This document shows positions 10,746 through 24,315 of a stretch of 64,000 nt of DNA, one piece after another. The notes under the pieces are model-generated. The model did no database searches. It saw only the letters and a list, made by a program, of their open reading frames with translations, and was not told the DNA's origin. The stretch's first letter is position 1; every line of letters begins with the position of its first letter. Source of the stretch: Roridomyces roridus (lineage: Eukaryota > Basidiomycota > Agaricomycetes > Agaricales > Mycenaceae); contig JARKIF010000005.1 in assembly GCA_029378245.1 (NCBI GenBank), positions 1,922,001-1,986,000 on the forward strand, given 5' to 3'. The position numbers and the translations under genes were made by a program.

Positions 10746-12042
10746 TTATGAACGCAGCGACGGGCTGGGCATGAAAGATCGTCGATTCAGAACAAGCCCT
10801 TTGAGCGCTCTAATTTCCTTCCGCACATCCTCCTCCGCAGGAGCCAAGCTCGCACCAGAGCTATAGCGGTTACCTGCAGTGGGCAGGAACGGCGAGTACA
10901 TCTGCGTGCTTATGTAGCCCGTGAAATCCGTCATGGACTGCAACGCATGCTGGAAAGGACTGTGCTTTTCGGGTGACGGTCTGGGAATCGAAGCTTCGAG
11001 AGCGCTGAGTGATTCTACGAGAGCCGTGGGAGAGGCTGGTTCTGGAGGCGAATAAGCCCAGAGTACAATCTCCGACTCCCCGGAGTCTTCGGATTGGAAC
11101 AACGGACATGTCGAGAGGGACTCCCACAGCCGTTGCTGTTGAAGATAAGTAAGCGAACATACGCCAATAGAGTGTACACACCTCAAATGGCGCCCCTTCT
11201 GGCGAAGTAAGCCACGGAATCTTCCCCTCCAAGACTTGGAATAATTCTTCGGTCTTGGGATTCCGCGGGTCAGACCCCTTGCGAAAGTCGGCAATTGCAC
11301 ATCGCAATAACGAAATCGGAGGAATAGCGGACACCTCGATGCTCTGCTTTTTAGCTTGTTCAAGCAGCGCGTCTATGGATATACATGCAGCAAAGTCGAT
11401 GGGTTCCTTGAATGGCTCGGGTTTAGGGAGAACCGTGGCCATATCGGCTTGGGATTCTTTGAGCGCGGTGAGGGATGTGTTGAGTTTCTCGATGAGAGAT
11501 AGTTGGTGTGATTGTAAGGAGGCGCGGGCAGCAAAGGTGGCTGTTACGCGCGGTGCGAGTAACCGCTACGAAGGATGAGAACTTGCAAATTTCTGAATGT
11601 GCAGCGGACGTACGTAGTAAATGAAAGTGATGAAAGCAGACCCCCCAGCGATATATGAGAACAGGCGCGCAAGACCCAGGAGCAGGATAGGCAGGTTGGA
11701 GGGCGGGGGTTGTGGATAACTTCTCGGCGGAACGGAGGGAATCTGCATCGGCTGGAAAGATATTCGGACTTCAGTTCACCAGTCCGTTACCACTGTGCGT
11801 ACCAGTTCCCGCATGAGTCCCTGGATTTCTAATTCATTGAGACCCTTCTCAGCCAGGAAGCGACGCTTGGCCGGGGCGTCTTCGCGTTGGACTTGCGGCT
11901 GCTGCAGAAATAAACGGGCTTTGGACAGCAGTTCATCGCGGTTTTCGGGTTCCGGGGAGTCAGTCGACGGTGCTGACTCTACGGGCGCGTCGGGGGGCGG
12001 CGTCGTGGGTTCAACTGAGCTGGGCGCAGCATCGTCCGCCAT
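10746..12042 (-). CDS. PEX14: Peroxin 14-like docking protein
   Basis: Component of the peroxisomal docking complex for the PTS1/PTS2 import receptors. Exon 1 starts at 12042 and, after an acidic Pro-rich leader, has the Pex14 N-terminal three-helix domain (DELLSKARLFLQQPQVQ ... KRRFLAEKGLNELEIQGLM). The intron donor is best placed at GTACGC after MREL. A Pro-rich link and a hydrophobic stretch (LPILLLGLARLFSYIAGGSAFITFIYY) follow, then a coiled-coil segment (SLIEKLNTSLTALKESQ) and a variable tail ending near EEDVRKEIRALKGL. This domain order matches fungal Pex14. Internal splice sites at 11130-11180 and 11560-11570 are approximate. Confidence 0.82.
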
Positions 12043-12172
12043 GGTGCTGAAAGCTCGTGTTTGTGGCTGCCGACAAGCCGATCAATGGCAAGAAATTCAC
12101 GAAATTTACAGGTTTAAGATTCGTTCCATTCCATGTCAGTATTCGAAGTGAGTAACAATGTAATTCCAGTCT

Positions 12173-13484
12173 CTATTCCTCCGAATCCGAGTCATCATCG
12201 TCCAAAGGAATAAACCGACGTCCATCTCTCTGAAAACAGAATTAGAAACATCCAACGAAAAGACAGCACGTACAAAGGGAGAGCGGCGACCACGAACCAT
12301 CGTAGCTTTCACGGGGACGGGCGCAACCTGCTGCTGCATCACGGCGACATTGCGCGCAGTCAAAGGAGTTTCCGGTTTGATATCAGTCATAGGATGCGAT
12401 GGAGCGCTGGGAGGCATTGGAATTGGAGAAGGGGACGAATGAGATGCGGAAGCGGGGGTCTCGGGAGGTGGGGGTGTCGATGGGTTTTTGGGGGAGTCTG
12501 CAAGCAGCGAAGGCTGACGAGCAAGCGGTGGAGACGGATCCTTGCGGACGGAGTGTACAACTTCACTCTCGTCCTGAGGAAGAGGAATAGGCAGATCGCC
12601 AAGTGGGCGTCGGGGAACGGTAGGGTCGCGGTGAATCGCCACAGACGGCGTTCTGCGAGACTGAGTGCGAGTTGGGGTAACAGGATCCAATCGCGGTCGT
12701 TTCCGCGATTCAAGAGGTGAAGGATGAGCACTGCGTTTGTTACGGACGTGAGTCCAAAGATGCGGTGGGGTCGCGTGAGCGCGATTGGAATCCATGGATA
12801 CTTTGAGCATTGTTTCAGTGATGCTGCTGCGGGCAGAGTTGATGTGAACTGGGACAGCTTGGAGGAGAGGAAGGAGAGGCAATAGGGAAGCTAAAATCTT
12901 GCTCTGCTGGTCTTGGAGATTCAGTAGAGCCTGCGACACGTTTTGCAAAGTCTGCGACTGGTTTTGATTGGCCTACAAGGCGTTAATGCCATGAATCGAA
13001 AGAGACGGAAGCTCACTCACCGACTGCATATCGTCTAGACGCTTCGTCAGTCCCTCGAGACGGATTTCGACATCTTTTCGGAAGGATTCCAGAGCAGTGG
13101 CCTGCGCCGGTTCGCCTACAGACTTCTGAACTTGGGTCTGGCTTCTGTTCACTGGAGATCGGGCTCGAAATGGGCACACATATTCAGGTTTTTTGGCTCA
13201 CCAAGGTCGACAAAGTCCATGGTGAGTGATTCATGCTCCTTCTGGAAAAGATCCCTGACTATAAGCAACTCTCTCTTCGTGTCGTCGATTCCCGACGTCA
13301 GCGTGTCGACTTTGGTGGAGAACTTTTCAAAATTGGCCTGGGTGTCGTGGAGTAAAATACGCATGGAAGTGCCATTTCTGTCGAGAGGTGCTGTCGGGGG
13401 GAGAGGGGACTCTGTGGATGGTACTGCAAGAGTGTGTTTGCGGAGGAGTTGGCCCCAGAGCGGGGTTGGGCGCGATGCAGACAT
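12173..13484 (-). CDS. Unrecognised coiled-coil protein with acidic C-terminus
   Basis: I do not recognise this family. The model starts at 13484 and splices four exons: an N-terminal part with a heptad-like stretch (FEKFSTKVDTLTSGIDDTKREL), a second helical stretch (SFRKDVEIRLEGLTKRLDDMQ), a third (QNVSQALLNLQDQQSKILASLLPLL) and a long Pro/Ser/Arg-rich disordered region. The last exon supplies RDGRRFIPLDDDDSDSEE and the stop at 12173. Basic clusters such as ESRKRPRL could be nuclear localisation signals. The architecture (N-terminal coiled coil, disordered middle, short conserved-looking tail) resembles chromosomal scaffold proteins, but that is only a resemblance. Divergent from P5C dehydrogenase across 120 bp. 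Confidence 0.7.
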
Positions 13485-13604
13485 GATGGTGGTTTGGGTT
13501 AAGTCGTATTGCCGGCATCACGATAATCAGGGCCTTATCTGGACAATCAGGGCGTCGGAGCAGCGTGTGCCGACTCGGAGCTTAACTGCTCTCTTCCTCC
13601 AACC

Positions 13605-15665
<2,061 letters not shown>

Positions 15666-15690
15666 GAAATTCAAATGTACTTAGTATTAC

Positions 15691-15863
15691 GCGTTCGCGT
15701 TGTGTGGTTGTATTGACGTGCCGCATCTATTATTCTCCCTATCTGGTCTTGACTCGGACACAGCGAACTGGCACACGTACGAATGGGATCGTATTTTACA
15801 CGCACAGATCGGCAGTGGCAAAATGTATCACGCGTTCGCGTTGTGTGGGTGTGTTGACGTGCC
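15691..15863 (+). repeat. 32-bp direct repeat in the PUT2 / M28 peptidase intergenic region
   Basis: The 32-mer at 15691-15722 recurs at 15832-15863 with two mismatches (shared core GCGTTCGCGTTGTGTGG ... TTGACGTGCC). The spacing is 141 bp start to start. Both copies are preceded by an AAATGTA-like string. It lies between the PUT2 stop and the M28 peptidase start, so it could be part of a terminator or promoter, or the footprint of a small duplication. Confidence 0.7.
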
Positions 15864-15959
15864 TGGCCTACGGCCGACTGATCCAGTGATTGCCGGATTA
15901 GCGATTCCTGGCCGCGGCCGTCGTCATTTCTCGTCATTTCTACCTCCCCTTCTCCCACC

Positions 15960-18900
15960 ATGGAGAAATCCTCTCGTGGCTCTTATGAGCCCATTCCAAT
16001 GCCTGTTACAGAGGTACCTGAGCCCTACTCAAGACAACGCAAACCATCACGCTGGTCCAAGTTGTTCGGGCTCACCCTCGTGCTTATCAACCTTCTCATT
16101 TTCCACACCTTCTTCGCTGCTCCGGTCTCGCGCTGGGGATACAAGAAGTTCTACGGAGACGATGTGCAAGACTTGTCTGCAAAGCCGCACCACCCCAAGA
16201 AACATATCTGGGGCAAGGCAGCCGAGAAACTTTACCTTTCCGTGCCCGACGAGGCGAGCGCCCTTGCTGCTTCCCGCCTATTTGCGACAAAGCCCCACTT
16301 GGCGGGCTCGGAGGGAGACTTGCAGACTGCTAGGGATTTCCTGAGTTTGCTGCAGACTGAACTCGGGGTCTACGTTCCTGAGGAAGAGCCGCTTTTCGCA
16401 GCTGGGTCGTCCGAGTCGCAGCAGGCCACAAAGTCGATTACCAAGTATTACCACCCGAAGGCGTGGAGTGAGTGGTTTCATCTCATTTTATATCTAAATA
16501 ACCTGGCTGTAGTCGATGTCTACTACCCGGTGATGAACACTCCCCTTGACCGTGCGCTCCAGGTCGTAGGAGATGACGGTGAAATTGTCTGGGAAGCGGA
16601 CCTCGAAGAGGTGGTCGAGGATGACACGGATCCCGAAGCTCTCGAGTACTACACCGCGGTGCCGACTTTCCACGGCCTCAGTGCGGCTGGTGACGTCCAA
16701 GGACGGCTCGTTTACGCCAACTACGGGCGGAAAGAGGTAATTCTTTCCGCCTCCTTGGTTACCCCAACTCACATTTGATTAGGACTATGATGCCCTTGTG
16801 GAAAAGGGTGAATATTACATTCATTTTCCATCACAAACTTATATCTGCAGGTGTCAACCTCACCGGTGCCATTGTCATCGCCCGCTATGGTGCCATCTTC
16901 CGAGGCTTAAAGATCAAAGGTGCTCAGGAACTTGGAGCTGCCGGGTCTGTTATACTTTTCCCGTGAACTAGCAAAGGCTGACGTCTTTCTAGTGTTCTGA
17001 TTTACAGCGACCTGCGCGATGACGGCTCTGTGACCGAGGCCAATGGTTATCTTCCGTATCCATACGGGCCTGCGAGAAATGTCAACTCGGTTCAACGAGG
17101 ATCTGTTCAGTTCCTGTCCAAGTACCCTGGTGTGAGCGCCCTCATGCCTTTTTGTGCCCTCTGCTCATCCTTATCAGGACCCAACGACCCCGGGAACTCC
17201 TGCGTACGAGAACAGCACACGGACGGACGGAGAGAATATTCCGAAAATTCCTTCCCTTCCGATCTCTGCTGCAAATGCTGCCAAGTTGTTTGAGCTCGCC
17301 GAAGACGGCAAGGAGGTCCGCCTGGTTAACAATGGTACGCCCATGTCTCATATCTCATGGCTTTCATTCATGACCCTTTCTAGTCGACACCAAGGGTAGG
17401 ATATTTCGTTGCCCTTTGCTCAGCCTGGTCCAATCTTCTGCCAGTTACTCCCATCTGGAACGTTATGGGAGTTATTCCCGGATACATCAAGGTAGTCACG
17501 TTCTCCCCGGCCCAGTCAACGTGTAACCTCTCCACAGGATGAAGTTGTTGTCGTAGGAAACCACCGAGACGGTATGTCCTCATGAAAAGTCTTATTTTCA
17601 ATCAACTCATTTTTTTTCAGCCTGGGTATATATATTTGCTGTAATCTTGGAGATGATCCTCACGTTTGAAAGGTCATGGGCGCTACCGATCCGTCTAGCG
17701 GTACTGCATCCGTCCACGAAGTTGTTCGTGGTTTGGGTGCCCTGATGAAGCAGGGATGGAAACCTCTTCGGACCATCCTTATTGCTTCTTGGGACGCGGA
17801 GGAATACGGGTTAATTGGTAGCACGGAATGGGTTGAGGACTTCCCCGAGTTTGTTGGCACGAATGTTGTCACCTACCTCAACCTTGGTAACGTTCTTTTT
17901 GCTACTCTACACTTTTTCTCATGTTTTCATACAGATAGCTCGGTGGGCGGCTCCCGCTTCCATTCCGTGAGTCCATATGCACTACGCTTTTCATTATTCT
18001 GATGAAAGCTAGGCCGCTTCGCCTTCGCTTTCGCATTTCCTCCGCCAAGCTGCCCTGGATATCCCTCACCCAACAGCCAAAGGGCGCACCCTGTGGGATG
18101 CCCGTAATGACAACGGTCCCTTCGGAGGCGAGATGGATGCCGAGAGTGTGGCTGCTAGCCAGTCCGTTAATGTCATGGCGGACAGCCTTGGAGTGAATCC
18201 CTTGGGCTCTGGATCTGACTTTACGTTGGTCATATTTGCTTTGATTTATGAGTCGTTGCTTAACTGTCTCTAGTGCGTTTTTGCAGCACATTGGAGTCGC
18301 GAGCTCTGATGCTGGATTTGGAGGCTCCCCGCAGGACGCTGTCTATCACTACCATTCTGTCTTTGACTCGGAGAGGTGGCAGGAACTCTACGCGGACCCT
18401 GGTTTCCATCGTCATGTCGGTGTACCAATCTTGCGTTTGAAGAACAGAAACTTACTCTTTTACAGGTTGCCGTCGCTAAGCAGTGGGTTTTCTCTTCTTG
18501 ACCAGCCCACTCTCTCCTTACTGCTTACTAGTATCGGTTTGGAGACTGTTCGGTTGTCCTCATCCATCATTCTCCCCCTCAACACCACCCATTACACTTA
18601 TGAACTCGAGAACTACCTCGATGGGTACGATGGCTTTCCTTTCATTGCCTAGCTGCCCTCTCAATTCATTTCAGAGTCGAAGCCCTCGCCCTCGATTCCA
18701 AAGTCGACGTCGACCTTGCTCCTCTCCGCAAATCGATCGTTGCCCTGCAAACTGCCAGCCACAGTCTTGACTTTGAGAAGGCCAGCGCCGAGAAGCATCT
18801 CTACAAGTTGATCCACAAGTGGAAGAAGCGCCAGTCCAAGCTCAAGAAGAAGCTTCACAAGATTTACTGCCGTCTCCGCAAAGTATTCGGACGCAAGTGC

Positions 18901-19427
18901 AAAGATTCTGACTTTGAAGCGCACCATACGTGCTCTGGTGTTGCGGGCGACGCTCATCCGGCTCAACATATCCGGCACGGCCATCTGCAGGGTCTGGACG
19001 GACAGCGTGTGCACCATCGTGAGGTCCTGTTCGGACTGGCGGTGCATGCCGGTTTCCACGAGTCCTTCGGGACGGCCCACCCGAAATTCCCGGGTGCTGA
19101 ATTCAGAAAGGTGGTTCGCCGTATTCGCGCGGTGAACCAGAAGTTGGTCGGGTTTGAGAGAGGATTTATATCCGAGGATGGTATATCTGAGCGTGAGTGG
19201 TACAAGCATCTCGGGATCGCTCCTGGAAAGTGGCTCGGTATGTTTTTTTTTTTCTGGTGCAAGTTGGGTCAAGCTGAAGTGTGGGTGTAGGTTATGGAGC
19301 GACTCCTCTGCCCGCGTTGGCAGAGGCAATCCAGATTGACAAGAACGTTACTCTGGCGGAATATGAGGCTGGTCGCCTCAAGGACTTGATCGACAAGCTC
19401 TCGGACAATATACGGGTCGAGAATTGA
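15960..19427 (+). CDS. Glutamate carboxypeptidase II-like M28 peptidase (TfR family), copy 1
   Basis: Type II membrane zinc peptidase. After a 35-residue cytosolic tail comes one membrane segment (FGLTLVLINLLIFHTFF), then the protease-associated-like region, the M28 catalytic domain and a transferrin-receptor-like dimerisation domain. The zinc ligands and catalytic Glu known from human GCPII have counterparts: His in HRDAW, Asp in GATDPSSG, the Glu pair in SWDAEEYGL, Asp in YLNLD and His in YHYHSVFD. About twelve short introns are needed. The C-terminal helical domain has an unusually Lys/Arg-dense stretch (HKWKKRQSKLKKKLHKIY). A paralog lies at 56913-59917. Substrate unknown; acidic peptides would be the family expectation. 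Confidence 0.9.
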
Positions 19428-19563
19428 AGCTCGAGTAGTACGAATATGTAAAATACAATCTTCAAGTAGCACAATCAAAGCAGATTCACTTGCATCATCC
19501 CAACCGCCACCTTGGTTTCTACTATTAGATGCGACGCACGTCCCAGTAACCGCATACTATACC

Positions 19564-21585
19564 ATGTCCCTCCCATTGCCTTCTGGAGCCTGGGGCGCTT
19601 CCTGTCGGCTGGGAGTCACCCTCATCGCACTCGCCGCTCTCTCACTTGTTCGATTCGTCTATGAACGCGCCTTGGTGCCCTTGTATGGCTCTGGTCCCAC
19701 CACACACACACTCAATGCAGTCGTGGTATCTGCTGCGCTGGTTGCAGCAGTCAAACCATTCCGAATCTTCCAGACGCGGACTTTGTTAATAGCGGGTGTG
19801 CTTTTCGCTGGCGCCCCCCTGTCGACTTATTGGGTGGCGGTCCGAACTGCGAGGTGGGGGAGGCCTGTGGTGGGTCCGCTGGTGACCCATTTGACGGTTC
19901 TTGCGCCCTTGGTTTCTGTGGTCACTGCGCTTGTGGTGGATTTTCATGTGCGTTCTAAATTTATTCTGAGGTCTTCAGGGATTGACCTTTGAACAAGTTC
20001 GAGAATTCGACTACATCGCGAAGAACGTTTGGATACCGAGTCTTTGCTGGACTCGCGTGTTTCGGGGCAACTACCCGCTTGTCGGGTTTCTGGGAGGGCG
20101 TTTCGTACCTCAATGGCGTGTCGGATAGCCAGATCGTGCGTGTTCCTCTTTTCTGGAGTGCACAACCGACTGACAATGGTTCAGTATCTTGGACTGGCTG
20201 CTGCTCTGTTTAATCTCTGGATTATTGCTCTACAGACGCGTCGCCCTGCAGTGCCTCGGAAAAACCTCAAGAGGGCCGCAAAGGACGCTTCGTCCCCGGT
20301 CACCAAGCCGTCCCTTGTGCTGGTTTTCAATCTGCTTTGGTGGAACTTGCACCCGTGGCTTGCGTCTCCTGTTCTCCCGCACCCCCTTCCTCAACCATAT
20401 ACACACCCGAAATTCCCTTTACAAATTCTTTATTCAGTCCAGTCGACGACTGGATTGATCGTGGTTGGCGACGCTTTGCCTCCTCCAACGTACCAGGGCG
20501 GTCAGGACTCGGAAATGCATTCCTTGAGATATCTCCGTGCTTCGCACTCCCTTCTCGGCGGCACTTGGATGGGCGGCAAGATAGCGACCATTGACGAGGC
20601 CCCGCCTTTAAGGGACTCCTTTGGAACTCCCATGGGCGATTCGATTTATGGAGCATTTGTTCTGCAAGAGGCTGCCCGACTGGTGGAGACCAATACTACT
20701 CCGGAGCGGGCTTTGATCATGTATGTGTCGCGCATTCTCGACGCTTGATTGGATTGAACGAAATACAGTGGTCTGGGTGCCGGGATCTCAGCAACGGCTT
20801 TCAGTCGACATAACATCGCCACGACTATTGTTGAAATCGATCCTGCTGTCTACGATGCAGCTCGACTCTACTTTGGTTTGCCCGCTCATCCTCCCAGCAA
20901 CCTTTTCCTCGAAGACGCTCGGGCTTGGGCTGCTCGTCGACGAGCCGAGAAGCAAAACACTCTGTTCGATATTGTCGTCCACGACTGCTTTTCTGGTGGA
21001 GGAGTACCGGAACATATTTTCACAATTCAGTTCTGGGATGATCTCAAAACTCAAGTTGCGCCCCAGGGCATTGTGGTTGTTGTATGTCTTCCACTGCATC
21101 CTCGATCGCTCTAAATTTCGCTTTCAGAATTTCGCAGGCATGATAAAATCCGAATCTGCCCGCATGATCTCACAAACTCTGGCCAAAAGCTTCGGCACTT
21201 GTCGCGTCTTCCACGACGCGCAAAAGCCGATTACTGAGGAGGAGTACGAGACCGAAACGATCAATATGGCTTTCTTCTGCGCCCTTCACAACGATCCCTT
21301 GACTTTCAGAAAGGCACTCAGCGCAGATTACCTCGACTCGTACCTCAGAGAGTTCGTCTTGTCGAGTCTCGCGGAGCGCGAGGTCGACCTGAGACTTCTT
21401 ACGGGTAAATTGGACGATAGATTTGTTCTAACGGACAGTCATAATCCTCTGGGTCGCATACAAGATGAATTTGCTCATCATCATTGGTGGTGTAAGACCG
21501 TTGTCCCCAGCGATTGACCCGTGGTTGACTTTTTGTTTTAGTGATGCGTCAAGTTTTGCCCAATGTCTTTTGGGAGACGTATTGA
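19564..21585 (+). CDS. Membrane-anchored spermidine synthase-like methyltransferase-fold protein
   Basis: The N-terminal 200 residues contain several hydrophobic segments (LGVTLIALAALSLVRFVY, TLNAVVVSAALVAAV, VVGPLVTHLTVLAPLVSVV, and a segment in YLGLAAALFNLWIIAL). The C-terminal half has a Rossmann methyltransferase/spermidine-synthase core: ALIMGLGAGISATAF, IVEIDPAVYDAARLYFGLP and DIVVHDCFSGGGVP. Two splice choices were decided by frame: donor after DFH with the acceptor at AACAAG (50-bp intron), and donor GTAAGA near 21492, giving the end WWLMRQVLPNVFWETY. Whether it makes a polyamine is uncertain; membrane-fused relatives of spermidine synthase are often of unknown function. Confidence 0.8.
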
Positions 21586-21671
21586 AGGAGTAGAGTAATG
21601 GTTGTGTAGTAGAGGACATCAAAATTTCGGATAACATAGCTGCCATATTTGGACAGTCTCTACATACACTC

Positions 21672-24216
21672 ATGGCTGATTCAGTGCGCAACGCGTCGCC
21701 GCTCTCCTCGTCCCCTGGTCGCAGTGAGCGCCCGCAACAATGGCCATGGGAATCAAGGTACGTGTCGTACACGCACAACAAGCGTGCCGCATTGACCTTT
21801 GTGTCAACCTAAGGTTCTCTCGCCGAACGTCGAGCGTGCTATCAGCAGCAGCCTCTCCTCCATCTGGACTCCAGACCGCCTGGGACCCAGCCACTTCCAG
21901 ACCCATCTCTTCAAGCAGTAGCTCGTTTTCCGCCAGCGCATCAAGTAGCTGGCAGTCGAACGCCACTCCAAGACAACCCGCTATGGGCCTCCAGGACGAG
22001 GGCGGGACGCGACAATGGACCTTCATGGTATTCACTTTTTCGGTTTCCTTCTCCTTCTGTTGAATGACACGACTAGGGGTTTGAATGGAACGTTCGCGAA
22101 GTGCACAAGTTGCGCGATTTCGTGGAGAACGGTGAAGATGATTCCGAGCAGGCAGACGAGTTTGAGATACTCAAGTCTTCGCCGATGATTGGAGACGACA
22201 AGTTCAAGCTCGAGATTGGTGTGTTCTACCCTGTCGCGTCTCTCCAGTCAAGTGACATTCCCTCAGCTCGTGCAGCTCCTGTGGAATCTGGTGGTATTCC
22301 AGATACCAAGCCACAATCACTCTCCCTTTCTATTACATCCCTCGTATTGGATTTCGCACACAACTATGAACTAAATGCCAGCATAATGTGCGGTATCAAA
22401 TGCCAGGATGATCGCGTCGGGGCGCGTACGGACTGGATGTGGGAGCTGTGGCAGAACGATTGGGTCTTTCGCCGAGACTGCGAAGTGTGGGGTATGTAAT
22501 CACCCCGCACATCGACTGTCTTTGACCATCTTGACAGAATGTACCTTGCCGTCTCTGTCAGCGCTTCTGGAGAATACGAGGTATTTATTCCATTGACCTG
22601 GTAATTTCCTACTGACCTTGTGTCAGAATACGAGAAACCGATTCGTTCATTATCTGCATCCAAATTCATTGTCCGCAAGGGCCATTCTTCCCTCAACAGC
22701 CCACGGCCTACTACGTCCCCAAAGATCTTTTAGACGGGTTGGAAGCGTCACTAGATAATCCCAGTCAGTTAATGCCTATCTTTGTATAATTCCTCTCTGA
22801 CTTGACACAGACACGGGAGACGTGCGGTTTGTTTGTCTGGAACGAATGCCTCCAGAACCAGAACTGCCTGCGAGTCCGTCATCGGACAATACTTCGACGT
22901 TCTCCCAGTCATTTTCAACTCAAACCACGGCCAGGAAACGGATCATATATGCGCACTCTGGTGAGCTCTTCCTTGTTCAAACGTGAATGGAGATTGACCC
23001 ATTCCAAGACATACTGACTCGGCGATCTGATGTGAGTTTCGCGCATTTGTCAAACTACTTCTGGCTGATCTGGGATTAGTACTTTGCGACCATGCTGTCC
23101 TCATCTTTCGTCGAGACCAAACTGATACCTGGAGAGCGAAAGCTGTTCACGATCGTCGTGGAAGAGGCCGACTTTGAAACGGTTGGTTTCTGGGTTCTTG
23201 CCACTTGAACGTCTCTGATGCACCTTGTTAGATGTATTGGCTGCTCAAATACTGCTATGCCAATTGGCTCCATTTCAAGGATCACGATGACCCTCGAATA
23301 GCGGTGGAGGGCATCGGAGCGGGGTGGAGTGCGCGTTGGCTGAGCGCCCGTGGAGGGGAATGGGATTGGAAGACGTTTGCCAAGATTTCTGGTGACGATA
23401 GCACAGTGGCCGATACAAAGAGCGCCACTAGTGCAGACAGCATCGTTCAAGATGCTCCCACTACCGGCAAAAGCAAAGCTTTCGCTGCTGATCCTGTTGT
23501 CGCCCGGTCTCCTCAACAGACTGCCCGGACGCCCTCCAAGGTAGTTTCCAATAATGCGAGTTCCTCCCGCCAACCTCCGTCTGTGTCGGCTCCTCGGCGT
23601 TCTACTCAGCCTTCTACTCCTGGTAGCTCAGCCATGTCTGGAGTCGCACGCACAAAACCAGTGCCATTGACCCCTGCATCGGGTCCATATACACCCACGG
23701 GTCACTACCCCATCTCCCCCCGCACGCAGCGATCCCACCAATCCCTATCGGCGCCAGATCCTCACCTGCACCCTACACCAGCGCCTCCTCCCGCGTCAGC
23801 CTTGTCTGTTTACCAAGTTGCCCACCGGTATGCGATGCCAACATTGGCAGCACTAGCCTTGGAGCACATGATGAGCACCATTACTCCGCACTCTTCATTC
23901 GGTCTGTTGCTTGCGTCTTCCGTATGGGAAGACTTGCGAGCGCTGGTTGAGGATTACGTTGTTGAGAAGGTGTGTGAATGCTCTCTTTTCTTTTCGATTT
24001 TCTTATTTCTATTTTAGTGGGAGGAAGTGTCTGTGTCTGAGGAGTTTGAGCAATGCTGTCAAGAGATCTCCGCTGGAGAGTCAGTCGTCGTTCACTTTGT
24101 GTTGTGACATTTTCGCTAACTGGTCGAATAGATGGGGCCCTGAGGGCGGGAAAACGTTGATGGCGCTTTTCCGGCGACTGCGATCTCCTAGTGCGATGGG
24201 GTATGTGCGTGCATAG
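21672..24216 (+). CDS. BTB/POZ domain protein with Ser/Pro-rich linker
   Basis: Large multi-exon protein. A Ser-rich N-terminus precedes a MATH-like region (RQWTFMGFEWNVREVHKL ... FKLEIGVFYPVAS). Next comes a BTB-like segment (IIYAHSDILTRRSDYFATMLSSSFVE ... FTIVVEEADFETMYWLLKYCYANW). The BTB core is interrupted by about 150 residues of Ser/Pro/Thr-rich sequence before the last helices (YQVAHRYAMPTLAALALEHMM). Such proteins are expanded in Agaricomycetes and often act as Cullin-3 adaptors. Ends at 24216 after SPSAMGYVRA. Confidence 0.82.
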
Positions 24217-24315
24217 ACGCAGTGTATAGTAAAGAGAGGTTGTGTACGATACATAGTCGCGATCACTGGATCACCGCTTAAGCTTTTGTGGCGGCTTATC
24301 TTGTCTTCTCCCAAC

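Noticed and set aside
18914..19135. Alternative frame through the M28 copy 1 C-terminus
   Set aside because: The frame 18808-19290 runs continuously from the preceding helix into the conserved FERGFIS and EWYKHL blocks, so it is preferred.
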